Source: Methanothrix sp.
Lineage (GTDB): Archaea; Halobacteriota; Methanosarcinia; Methanotrichales; Methanotrichaceae
Assembly (NCBI RefSeq): GCF_016706325.1
Contig: NZ_JADJJX010000001.1
Location: 1,364,001 to 1,428,000, forward strand
Length of the DNA: 64,000 bases
Direction of reading: 5' to 3'
Shown: positions 52,874-61,324 of the stretch, one piece after another
Position numbering within the stretch: position 1 is the first letter of the stretch
How the letters are laid out: each line of letters begins with the position of its first letter
Notes under the pieces: generated by a model
Told to the model about the DNA's origin: nothing
Database searches by the model: none
What the model saw: only the letters and a program-made list of their open reading frames with translations
Translations under genes and position numbers: made by a program

Positions 52874-53797
52874 ATGGAAGTTAATAAAGTTCATGCCTTC
52901 ACCATCTTTACGCCGACCTATAATCGTGCTCATACTCTCGGAAGGGTGTTCCAGAGCATAAGACAACAGACATTCAGGGATTTTGAATGGATTGTCATTG
53001 ATGGCGGCTCGGAGGATAACACTTCCGAGTTGGTCAGAGGGTGGATGGAGGAATCGGATTTCCCAATCATTTACTGCCAACACAATAGCGGTAAGCATGT
53101 GGCAATTAATAGAGGTGTAGCAAGAGCGAGAGGATTTCTTTTTGTCATAGTCGATTCCGATGATTGGCTGCATCCAGATGCTCTGGAGCGAATGCTCAGG
53201 TGCTGGGAGAGCATACCTGATGGCCAGAAGGAGAATTTCGTTGGTGTAGGAGGATTGTTCGCTTATTTCAATGGAGAAATAGTTGGTGACCCTTTTCCAT
53301 CAACTGTATTTGACTCAGATATGCTGGAACGATGGGCTAAATTGAATATCTATGGGGATAAAATGGAGTGCTTTCGGGTGGATGTTCTCAGGCGTTATCC
53401 CTTTCCAGAGGATATTGGACGGTTCGTTCCAGAGGGTCTCATTTGGAACGAACTGAGTCTGAGCTATGAGACACGCTTTTTCAATGAGGTGGTTGCCTAT
53501 AAGGAATATCTTCCCGGTGGCCTATCATCCAAAAAAATCCGCTTTGCGATTGAAAACGCTAGGAGTGCATGGGTGTATTTCAAAAGACTATGTACAATTT
53601 TTGAGAAGAAAAATTTGCCTTTTAAGTTTCGTCTTAAATCATATGTTAGCTATACTAGGTTTGGATTACATGCACACATATATCCAAAGGAAATGATCGC
53701 GAATACACCTTCCAAGTTTTTATGGATTTTAACGGCTCCATTGGGGATTGCAGTATATCTTCTGGATAATGGGAGGGTTTTATGGGAAAAAATGTAG
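52874..53797 (+). CDS. family 2 glycosyltransferase
   Basis: 307-residue cytoplasmic GT-A enzyme. Seen: FTIFTPTYNRAHTLGRVFQSI at the N-terminus, EWIVIDGGSEDNTSELV, and the metal-binding FVIVDSDDWLHPDAL near residue 94. I chose the ATG at 52874 because AAAGGAG lies seven bases before it; an ATG at 52856 is in frame but reads through this Shine-Dalgarno. Sugar donor and acceptor cannot be told. The gene overlaps the following GT4 gene by 16 bases. Confidence 0.9.
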   Translation: MEVNKVHAFTIFTPTYNRAHTLGRVFQSIRQQTFRDFEWIVIDGGSEDNTSELVRGWMEESDFPIIYCQHNSGKHVAINRGVARARGFLFVIVDSDDWLHPDALERMLRCWESIPDGQKENFVGVGGLFAYFNGEIVGDPFPSTVFDSDMLERWAKLNIYGDKMECFRVDVLRRYPFPEDIGRFVPEGLIWNELSLSYETRFFNEVVAYKEYLPGGLSSKKIRFAIENARSAWVYFKRLCTIFEKKNLPFKFRLKSYVSYTRFGLHAHIYPKEMIANTPSKFLWILTAPLGIAVYLLDNGRVLWEKM

Positions 53798-54879
53798 CTA
53801 TTTTTCTGCCCTCACTCCGGGGCGGTGGAGCAGAACGAGTGATGGTAAACCTGGCTCGGGGCTTAGCTGAACTGGGCCTGCAGGTGGACCTGGTTCTAGC
53901 CAGAGCAGAGGGCCCCCTCCTGGCAGAGGTTCCCAAGGAGGTGCGGGTGGTGGACCTGGGAGCAAAGCGTGTTCTCTACAGCCTGCCGGGGCTGGTGCGT
54001 TATCTGCGACGCGAAAGGCCCTCCGCCATGCTTTCCGCTCTGGATCATGCCAATGTAGTGGCACTATGGGCAAAGAAGCTCGCAGGGGTGCCTACTCGCG
54101 TTGTGTTAAGTGTGCATAATCCTCCGAGTCTGGATACAGCTAACGCGCAAACCTTTCGAGCCAAACTCATGCCCCTTTGGGGGCAAATTTTTTACCCTTG
54201 GGCGCATACAGTGGTAGCTGTTTCGCAGGGAGTGGCTAAAGACCTCGTGCAGCTCACCGGGTTGCCCATGGACAAAGTCAAAGTCATCTATAATCCTGCA
54301 GTCACTCCTGAACTCTTGGCCAAAGCAGAGGAAGCCCTAGATCACCCTTGGTTCCAGCCTGGAGAGCCGCCGGTTATCTTAGGTGCTGGTAGATTAACTG
54401 CGCAAAAAGACTTTCCCACGCTGATTCGCGCCTTTGCTTTGGTGCAAAGGAAACTTCCATCTCGGCTCATGATTCTCAGCGAGGGTGAAGAGCGTCCCAG
54501 GCTGGAGGCTCTAGTCCAGGAACTGGGCCTGGAGGCGGATGTGGCGCTGCCGGGGTTTGTGGACAATCCCTATAAGTATATGAAGCATGCAGGGGTGTTT
54601 GTGCTGTCATCGAGGTATGAAGGATTCGGATTGGTCCTGGTGGAAGCCATGGCTTGTGGTACTCCTGTTGTGGCAACGGATTGTCCCAGTGGTCCCTCTG
54701 AGATTTTGCAGCGAGGTCGCTGGGGTATGCTGGTTCCCGTGGGCGATATCCAAGAAATGGCTATGGCGATACTTGAAGTTTTTCAAGGAAATAAGATAGA
54801 CGCCCATCAGAGAAGCTTGGCATTCTCGATAGATCGTATTGTGAGGCAATATGCAGAAATCCTCTGTAATGAGACGTAA
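53782..54879 (+). CDS. family 4 glycosyltransferase
   Basis: 365-residue GT-B enzyme. Seen: FLPSLRGGGAERVMVNLARGL at the start (glycine-rich acceptor loop), VIYNPAVTPEL and ILGAGRLTAQKDFPTLIRAF at the domain junction, and the EX7E-type nucleotide-sugar site SSRYEGFGLVLVEAMACGTPVVA near residue 275. Its coding sequence is more GC-rich in the first half than the neighbouring genes, which may point to a different origin. It overlaps both neighbours (16 and 29 bases), indicating tight translational coupling. Confidence 0.92.
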   Translation: MGKNVAIFLPSLRGGGAERVMVNLARGLAELGLQVDLVLARAEGPLLAEVPKEVRVVDLGAKRVLYSLPGLVRYLRRERPSAMLSALDHANVVALWAKKLAGVPTRVVLSVHNPPSLDTANAQTFRAKLMPLWGQIFYPWAHTVVAVSQGVAKDLVQLTGLPMDKVKVIYNPAVTPELLAKAEEALDHPWFQPGEPPVILGAGRLTAQKDFPTLIRAFALVQRKLPSRLMILSEGEERPRLEALVQELGLEADVALPGFVDNPYKYMKHAGVFVLSSRYEGFGLVLVEAMACGTPVVATDCPSGPSEILQRGRWGMLVPVGDIQEMAMAILEVFQGNKIDAHQRSLAFSIDRIVRQYAEILCNET

Positions 54880-56146
54880 GGCTATATCCCAACCAACACT
54901 TATTGGTTCTTGGCTTGTCCTTTGTCTCCTAACGACTGCATTATTAAGCCTTCAGACAGCCTCCCTTGATTATATATTCCCTTATGCGCCTTATCTTCAG
55001 CTTGCTCTGCAAATAAGCGTTTTCATCTTGCTTATACCATTTCTGAGAATTAAGATACATATCAATAGTGCTTGGCTATTATTGGGAATTTCTGTGCTTT
55101 TTTTGATGGCATTGGCCTCTTCCTTCTGGAGTCTCTATCCAGAGTTGGTTGTTCAAAGGACGTTGATGATATTGGGAATCTCGATATTTATTGTAGTGCT
55201 CTCATTTGCCGATCGCAGGCCTATAGTGACATTTGATCGACTGGCTGAATATATGGTTCTTTTTGGGACAGTCATAAGCCTAATTGGACTGATAATCTAC
55301 TTCTTCGGAAGAATTGAGCCGACCGTATTTGGCTATGTTTCTATCTTGAATGTTGGTCCTCTCGAGATTTCCCAACGGATGTTTGTATCGTCACCATTCT
55401 ATAGGATATCATCTCTACTTGGGAATCCTAATACCTTGGCATCATGGCTTTTAGTAACTTTAACGATGGCCATTTATCTTATTTCAAAAGGATCACATCA
55501 ATTTATGTGGGGATTAATGGCACTTATCCAAGTGATAGCAATCCTCATTACATCCTCTCGAGCAGGTATCGCTGCGACCATTATAAGCCTGATCTTATTT
55601 AAGTACCTGTCCACAAGAGACGGGCACCTTCAAGTTCGCAAGCTTTTTCCATTTAGCCTCTTTGTAGCCTTCTTGACAATGGTATATGCCCTCTTTTCAT
55701 TCGATCTGCATCAGATTCGCATTTTATCCGCAGATCTCAACCTACGCGAGCTGGCGTGGGAGCCTTTGTGGGAAAGTATCCTCAATAATCCTCTTCTGGG
55801 GGTTGGTTTTGGGGTAAGTTACGAAGCTATTCTAGAACCTACAGGACTGGATTTTTCCGCCCATAATGTTTATTTAGCGATATTGAGTGAGATGGGCTTG
55901 CCGTTTTTTTTAATATTTATGCTAATTTGGTTGATACCGATCTGGCAGGGGCGAAAATTGTTGCGCTTTGCTCCTGCGCCTGTGCGGTTGATTCTTGCTA
56001 CATCCTTAGCGATATTAATTGCTATGATTTCTCATGAAATTTTCGAGCTTAATATATTGAGATATGGTTTCCATACTATACTCTGGACTTATTTACTGAC
56101 TTTAATAGTTCATCCATCACTGATGGAGGATTATATTGATGTATAG
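54851..56146 (+). CDS. O-antigen polymerase/ligase-like membrane protein (Wzy/WaaL type)
   Basis: 431 residues with about eleven or twelve hydrophobic segments and a large loop between about residues 280 and 335. The loop holds LRELAWEPLWESILNNPLLGVGFG and SAHNVYLAILSEMGLP, a pattern typical of the Wzy_C (O-antigen ligase) family, with the conserved His in SAHN. In this context it probably polymerises or ligates the exported repeat units outside the membrane. It overlaps both the preceding and following glycosyltransferase genes. Confidence 0.85.
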   Translation: MQKSSVMRRKAISQPTLIGSWLVLCLLTTALLSLQTASLDYIFPYAPYLQLALQISVFILLIPFLRIKIHINSAWLLLGISVLFLMALASSFWSLYPELVVQRTLMILGISIFIVVLSFADRRPIVTFDRLAEYMVLFGTVISLIGLIIYFFGRIEPTVFGYVSILNVGPLEISQRMFVSSPFYRISSLLGNPNTLASWLLVTLTMAIYLISKGSHQFMWGLMALIQVIAILITSSRAGIAATIISLILFKYLSTRDGHLQVRKLFPFSLFVAFLTMVYALFSFDLHQIRILSADLNLRELAWEPLWESILNNPLLGVGFGVSYEAILEPTGLDFSAHNVYLAILSEMGLPFFLIFMLIWLIPIWQGRKLLRFAPAPVRLILATSLAILIAMISHEIFELNILRYGFHTILWTYLLTLIVHPSLMEDYIDV

Positions 56147-57302
56147 CAAACCTTTCCGAGTTCTTTTTGTCTCCACCACCCTTGCCTATGGCGGTGCGGA
56201 GACGCAAGTGATACGCCTTGCAATCAGGCTAAAGAAGCGTGGCTGGGACGTGCGAGTGGTCAGCATGATGCGGCCCAAGGCCTATGTGGATGAGCTTGAA
56301 GCAGCGGGCATACATGTATCATCCCTTGGAATTGCTCGAAAGATTCCTGATCCGCGGCCAATCCTACGTCTTGTCAGGATCATTCGATCCTGGCAACCCG
56401 ATGTTGTACATAGCCACATGGTGCACGCCAATCTCCTGGCAAGAATAGTGCGACCGTTGGCACCGGCTAACGTCTTGATATGTACTGCACATAATACCAA
56501 TGAAGGCGGGCGTTTCCGTGAGTTTCTATACCGTCTGACTGATCCGTTTTGTGATCTTACCACCCAGGTGAGCCAGGCGGGAATGCAACGCTACGTGAGG
56601 ATTAGTGCAGTTCCCCGGCACAGGATACGATACATCCCTAATGGTGTGGACACTATCCGCTTTCAACCAGATCTAGAGAACCGGAGTAGCATCCGAGAAG
56701 GATTGGGGCTGCAGAATGCCTTCCTCTGGCTTGCAGTTGGGAGATTTGACATCCAAAAGGATTATATCAACATGCTCCAGGCATTTGCTTATGTTGTCAG
56801 GGAGCTGCCGGATACTATTCTAATCCTCGTTGGAGATGGCCGCCTGCGCCCAGCGATGGAGGAGCTTGCTCAAAAACTGAGCCAAAAAGATCGTGTGAAG
56901 TTTCTGGGCACCGGACAGGATGTTCCCAGATTGATGAAAGCGGCGGACGGTTATGTGATGTCCTCTGCTTGGGAGGGCATGCCAGTAGTGCTCCTGGAGG
57001 CGGCAGCAACGGGACTTCCGGTTGTAGCCACTGATGTAGGCGGGAACAGCGAAATTGTAAAGGATGGCGAAACGGGGTTCCTAGTGCCATCAAAAAATTC
57101 TGAAGCCCTGGCAGGGGCTATGATTCGCCTCATGGGTCTCTCCGAAGGCGAGCGTGGGCGAATGAGCGAGGCTGGCCGCAGGCACATCCAAGACAACTAC
57201 TCACTGGATCGGATAACGGACATGTGGGAGAATCTGTATAGGAAATTTCTCGCCAAGAAGGGGATCGATGAGAATTTCCATGGTGCAGAACATGTCCGTT
57301 AA
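56136..57302 (+). CDS. family 4 glycosyltransferase
   Basis: 388-residue GT-B enzyme. Seen: TTLAYGGAETQVIRLAIRL near the N-terminus, VVHSHMVHANLLARIV, IRYIPNGVDTIRF, AVGRFDIQKDYINMLQAF, and the catalytic/nucleotide motif MSSAWEGMPVVLLEAAATGLPVVA with two conserved glutamates. Donor sugar is unknown. Its start overlaps the polymerase-like gene by eleven bases and its end overlaps the next GT4 gene by up to 35 bases. Confidence 0.92.
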   Translation: MMYSKPFRVLFVSTTLAYGGAETQVIRLAIRLKKRGWDVRVVSMMRPKAYVDELEAAGIHVSSLGIARKIPDPRPILRLVRIIRSWQPDVVHSHMVHANLLARIVRPLAPANVLICTAHNTNEGGRFREFLYRLTDPFCDLTTQVSQAGMQRYVRISAVPRHRIRYIPNGVDTIRFQPDLENRSSIREGLGLQNAFLWLAVGRFDIQKDYINMLQAFAYVVRELPDTILILVGDGRLRPAMEELAQKLSQKDRVKFLGTGQDVPRLMKAADGYVMSSAWEGMPVVLLEAAATGLPVVATDVGGNSEIVKDGETGFLVPSKNSEALAGAMIRLMGLSEGERGRMSEAGRRHIQDNYSLDRITDMWENLYRKFLAKKGIDENFHGAEHVR

Positions 57303-58434
57303 ATCAAACTCACATCTTCACATCAGCATCATCGGCAACCAGGCATTTTCGCTCCTGAATTTCCGCGGTCCACTCATCGAAGACATAGTTGCCAAGGGCC
57401 ATGAAGTCTCCGCCCTTGCCCCAGACTACGATGAAGCCACGCGAGCAGCGGTGCGAGCACTTGGAGCGGAGCCTGTGGACTTCTCGCTATCTCGCACAGG
57501 CATGAATCCGGTGAGGGATGCGACAGATATGCTACGCTTGACTCTTCTTTTGCGCAGGCTGAAGCCAGACATCACCCTGGGCTATGCCACCAAGCCTGTG
57601 ATCTACGGCACTCTTGCTGCATGGCTGGCGCGCGTCCCGCGAAGGTTTGCCATGATCGAGGGTCTGGGTTATGTCTTTACCCCGCCCGAGGGCGCAGAGC
57701 CGCTTAAGCGCCGAGTGCTGAGAAGAACTGTCAGCATGCTCTACACTGCGGCACTCAGGCGTGCCAACCTAGTGTTCTTCCTCAATAAAGACGATATTGA
57801 TGAGTTCCTGAAAAACCGGCTTGTCTCCCCCACAAAGGCCTTCCTGCTCGGCGGTATCGGTGTGGATCTGGATGAATGGACGCCCGCGCCATCGGTTAAA
57901 AAGCCGATGACCTTTACTCTGGCCGCACGCCTGTTGCGGGAGAAGGGGATAGTGGAGTATGCTGGAGCGGCCAGGGTCATTAAACAGAGGTATCCCGGAA
58001 CATGCTTTATCCTTCTGGGAAGCCTCGACTCTAATCCTGGCAGCCTCTCTATGGGTGATGTACAGCAATGGGTATCTGAGGGAATCATCGAGTGGCCTGG
58101 GCATGTCCGAGATATGAGTCTCTGGCTGGCGGAGACCAGCGTCTTTGTCCTTCCTTCCTATCGCGAGGGCGTTCCTCGCAGCACTCAGGAGGCTATGGCC
58201 ATGGGACGTCCAATAATCACCACAGATGCACCTGGTTGCCGTGAGACTGTGAATGATGGCGAAAACGGCTTCCTAGTGCCTGTATGTGATGTAAAGGCGC
58301 TGGCAGATGCAATGGAGAAATTCATTCTGCAGCCCGAGCTTATAGAGAAGATGGGAAAGGCGAGCCGACGAATGGCAGAAGAGCGCTTCGACGTGCACAA
58401 GATCAACCAGGTAATTCTGCGGGAAATAGATTAA
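57268..58434 (+). CDS. family 4 glycosyltransferase
   Basis: 388-residue GT-B enzyme. Seen: FSLLNFRGPLIEDIVAKGHEV at the N-terminus, GYATKPVIYGTLAAWLARVPRR and MIEGLGYVFTPPEG, FTLAARLLREKGIVEYAGAA, and VLPSYREGVPRSTQEAMAMGRPIIT as the donor-binding motif; this combination resembles CapM/WbpY-type GlcNAc, FucNAc or galactose transferases. The start at 57268 has AAGGGG four bases upstream; ATGs at 57283 and 57292 are alternatives that reduce the overlap. The stop lies in the target duplication of the IS1634-type element, so the C-terminus is intact. Confidence 0.9.
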   Translation: MRISMVQNMSVKSNSHLHISIIGNQAFSLLNFRGPLIEDIVAKGHEVSALAPDYDEATRAAVRALGAEPVDFSLSRTGMNPVRDATDMLRLTLLLRRLKPDITLGYATKPVIYGTLAAWLARVPRRFAMIEGLGYVFTPPEGAEPLKRRVLRRTVSMLYTAALRRANLVFFLNKDDIDEFLKNRLVSPTKAFLLGGIGVDLDEWTPAPSVKKPMTFTLAARLLREKGIVEYAGAARVIKQRYPGTCFILLGSLDSNPGSLSMGDVQQWVSEGIIEWPGHVRDMSLWLAETSVFVLPSYREGVPRSTQEAMAMGRPIITTDAPGCRETVNDGENGFLVPVCDVKALADAMEKFILQPELIEKMGKASRRMAEERFDVHKINQVILREID

Positions 58435-58435
58435 A

Positions 58436-60166
58436 CCTACATTCCGCACCTTCAGTTCATCCCGTAATAATTTTCGCATCCATGCCCCAACAACCTCAGA
58501 ATTGTGACCTGTACGCTGTTCAAGTTCACGCTGAATTTGATGACTTTGCCTTCTGAAGTAACAACAGACTGGATTACTCCCATAAAAATCTCGAAAACCC
58601 ATCTCATTGTCGGCCGCTGAGTTGGTTTATTTAGTTGATTAGGTATTGTTTGTCCCGTTTCCTTGAGCTTCTCCCTTAGCTGCCATTCGGCAAAGGAGTA
58701 AATAAGTAGACTGAGAACCATAATCATGCATAGCGCTTCTATCCTTTCCTCCTTCTTCAGGTAAACCTCAGAGACATGGAAGCTTTTATCCTTCAGGAAA
58801 CGAAACCCACGTTCTGCAGTCTGTTGCCCTTTATAATAATTGAACATGACCTCAGGATCAAGATCGGTATCGTTGCTGACTAATACGAATCGACCGAGCT
58901 TCTTGCGTTTATTGTTTAGTGCATCCTCATTTAGACCAATCTGGGCTTCGATTTTAAAGCTGACCTTTATGGGTTCATTCTTCTTTGGTCGGCCACGCTT
59001 TTTTTCAACTTTTTCTGCCACTTGAAGTATATCTAGATTTTTGAGAATGTGATGAGGATGCGCAGATGCCCAGATCTTAGCATCGTTTTCGGCATCAGGA
59101 ATGCAGGCGAACTTCTTACTCGTGAGTTTTTTAAGCTCTTTTCGGCCTGAGTGGTCTCCTTCTGGATCTTCCTGTCGAAGGTCTGTTCATCCCTCTTTTG
59201 TTTTTCATCAGACCAAACAACAACGGCACGTTGCGGAATGCCACCATAATTTAGGTCGGCAGCGTAAAAGGCATATCTAGAATCGATGCCAGTAGTGAAA
59301 TTCAGTTCAGCATTGAGAAGTTTATCTACCTCTTCTAAAGTCGCCGGGGCACGAGTGATCCATTTCTTCTCCGTTCCCAGAAGCTTGATATTATCCTCGG
59401 TATACATAACACTATCCGCGATCCAGTAGCTTTCGTCATCAAAGTTGATTGCCTTTTGCGTTTTTTGGATCATTTTGATTATGCTTTTCTTATCCGATTC
59501 ATTACCAGAAAACGCTTCGGTATAAGTGGCAATCCAAACTGGTCTGTTACCAAACCAAGAACAAACCGTTTAAGATCTTTTCTGCCGTCTTTGGCATGAC
59601 CAAAGGTAATTCTCATCGAATCCGTGCCGTCAGGGGCATCATTTTCGTATTTGCCCTGAACGCTGAAGTTCGTTGTATCAACGTGGATCAGCTGAGTTCC
59701 TAATGAGAAATTTTTCATGACCTGCAGAGTAATCTCATTGAACAGCTCGGTCGGGCCGTATTCATAAATCGCATCGAGCGTCCTGCCGACTACATAATCA
59801 TTGAGATCTGATGGAGTGACGCCTTCGCCGAGAAGCTTTTCGGTTGGTATGGTCATGAAGAAATTGGGAAACAGGTATAGCCGCTGATGAGTGAACCCTA
59901 AACCGTTAAGGACCATGGCTTTAGTTGTTATCGAATGAGGAAGATTCCTTGAACCTTGTTTTGGTAGTGCTCTATCTATTACTTCTGCTATTTTCAGATA
60001 ATCAAAAATGCCAGCTACGATACCAAGATGACTTATATTGTATGACTGGACATCTACATCCATGCCACATCCCTTCAAAAGGGTATATCAGCTATTTATT
60101 TAAAAATGTTACTGATATTTAAAAGCCTAAATTCGGAAATCATGAGTCTAAAGTGCGGAATGTAGG
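58436..60166 (-). mobile_element. IS1634-family insertion sequence
   Basis: 1731 bases, with 14-base terminal inverted repeats CCTACATTCCGCAC (58436-58449) and its complement at 60153-60166. It is flanked by a 6-base target duplication ATTAAA at 58430-58435 and 60167-60172. It contains one transposase gene split into three frames on the minus strand. It was inserted exactly at the end of the last glycosyltransferase gene without harming it. Confidence 0.9.
58452..60078 (-). pseudogene. IS1634-family transposase, frameshifted
   Basis: Three consecutive segments make one transposase. The first (59479-60078) holds SHLGIVAGIFDYLKIAEVID and the first catalytic Asp in LIHVDTTNFSVQGK. The second (59033-59473) holds WIADSVMYTEDN and YAADLNYGG. 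The third (58452-59021) holds EVMFNYYKGQQTAERGFRFLKD, the YREK-like motif with the catalytic Glu, and a basic KKRGRPKKNEP start. Frame changes lie near 59475 and between about 59020 and 59110. The gene is probably inactive unless these are sequencing errors. Confidence 0.85.
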
Positions 60167-60208
60167 ATTAAATAGAAATAGCGTCTTTAACTGAGAGAGG
60201 CTACGAGT

Positions 60209-60685
60209 ATGAGATTATTCTTTTTGCTTATATTGGTCTGCATTGGGATTGTGCCCCCAGCATGCTGCGACATGATACAAACAGGGACGATACAGAATGA
60301 TTATATCAATGATGCTGGCGTCTGGTATCTGCACTTGGCTCAACCGCCAGGAGACAGATATTTTTTGCAGCATATTGATTTTCAAAAGCCATTTACTGAG
60401 AGGCAACCACCGATCGTTCTTGTAATGCTAAATGGGTTGGATTCTGACGATAGAAACGAGAGAGTGCATGTTACTGCGGAGGATATAACCAATAATGGTT
60501 TTGTCTTGCGCTACGCAACCTGGGGTGATACTCGCCTTTATGCCGCATCTGTAACCTGGATTGCAATACCTCGATCCATGGCGCTATACGTGCCTGATAG
60601 CGCAGCGGAGGATAGGTGGCCAGTTTATTACTACTATAGCTACTTTCCAAGGCAGGAAGTTAGAAGCACGCCTTATGGGTACTAG
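60209..60685 (+). CDS. secreted H-type lectin domain protein
   Basis: 158 residues. A signal peptide (MRLFFLLILVCIGIVPPACC) is followed by an acidic beta-rich domain. QHIDFQKPFTERQPPIVLVML, LNGLDSDDRNERVHVTAEDI, NNGFVLRYATWGDTRLYAASVTWIAI match the H-type lectin family (discoidin/HPA C-terminal domain), including the R, GF, W-x-DT and WIA landmarks. Members bind GalNAc or related sugars as trimers or hexamers. The tail is rich in Tyr. A GAGAGG lies eight bases before the ATG. Next to a polysaccharide locus, binding of the cell's own glycan is plausible but is an inference. Confidence 0.7.
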   Translation: MRLFFLLILVCIGIVPPACCDMIQTGTIQNDYINDAGVWYLHLAQPPGDRYFLQHIDFQKPFTERQPPIVLVMLNGLDSDDRNERVHVTAEDITNNGFVLRYATWGDTRLYAASVTWIAIPRSMALYVPDSAAEDRWPVYYYYSYFPRQEVRSTPYGY

Positions 60686-61260
60686 AGATCACGGCAAATC
60701 CCTTGATGGTTATACTGGCGAGGGAAAAATCCTCGGCCAGGATCTATTTGATCGCCCAGGGATCTGGAGTCGTCCTTCTCGTGTTTCCTAAGTAGGGTAC
60801 CTGAAGATTGATAACAGGTATCCATGCCCTGGATTCATTCTATGGTGAATTAGTATTATTGATTCCGAGCCTCATGAGCGTGTAGAATCTCGAAAGTCCC
60901 ACAGTAACGGTTATAGAGATTGATCTCAAGATGCGCGCAGTAGTATTAAGACTGAAGATAGAAATTATGTAAGAAAGTACGTACAATAGATTTGCAGCAT
61001 TACTACGACAAGGCAGGAAAATTACTGGTAACCGTCTTATTATTCAAGATTAATCCATAGATGTTGGTTCTTAATCTGTTATTACTTGCGGCGAATGAGA
61101 CCCCAACTCGCAGGCTATCTAAGCTGGAGGTTTGACACTCTCGAGTTCAACTGCTACTGAGATCTTGAATGCTCGGTTCTAATGCTGCCTCATGCTTTTC
61201 ATTTTCATGCATCTCCCTTCATGAGTTTGTGTTACTCAATCCATTGTCTGCTTGGAGGAT
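60686..61260. other. gene-free stretch
   Basis: About 575 bases between the lectin-domain gene and the promoter of the large secreted protein. All frames on both strands are broken by frequent stops, and I see no RNA gene, repeat or IS end. It may be degraded coding sequence. Confidence 0.5.
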
Positions 61261-61273
61261 ATACATTGAATAA

Positions 61274-61288
61274 CTTTATATATATATG
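61274..61288 (+). promoter_or_regulatory. TATA-box candidate for the large secreted protein
   Basis: CTTTATATATATATG lies about 40-50 bases before the ATG at 61325. With a start of transcription near 61310, the leader would include GGAGATGTAGG, a plausible ribosome-binding site directly before the start codon. Confidence 0.5.
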
Positions 61289-61324
61289 CAGATTAAGTAT
61301 TATTTCATTTAATGGAGATGTAGG

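Noticed and set aside
52684..52884. Short frame between the MurJ-like and GT2 genes
   Set aside because: 66 residues without a recognisable motif; it spans the ribosome-binding site of the GT2 gene and overlaps its start.
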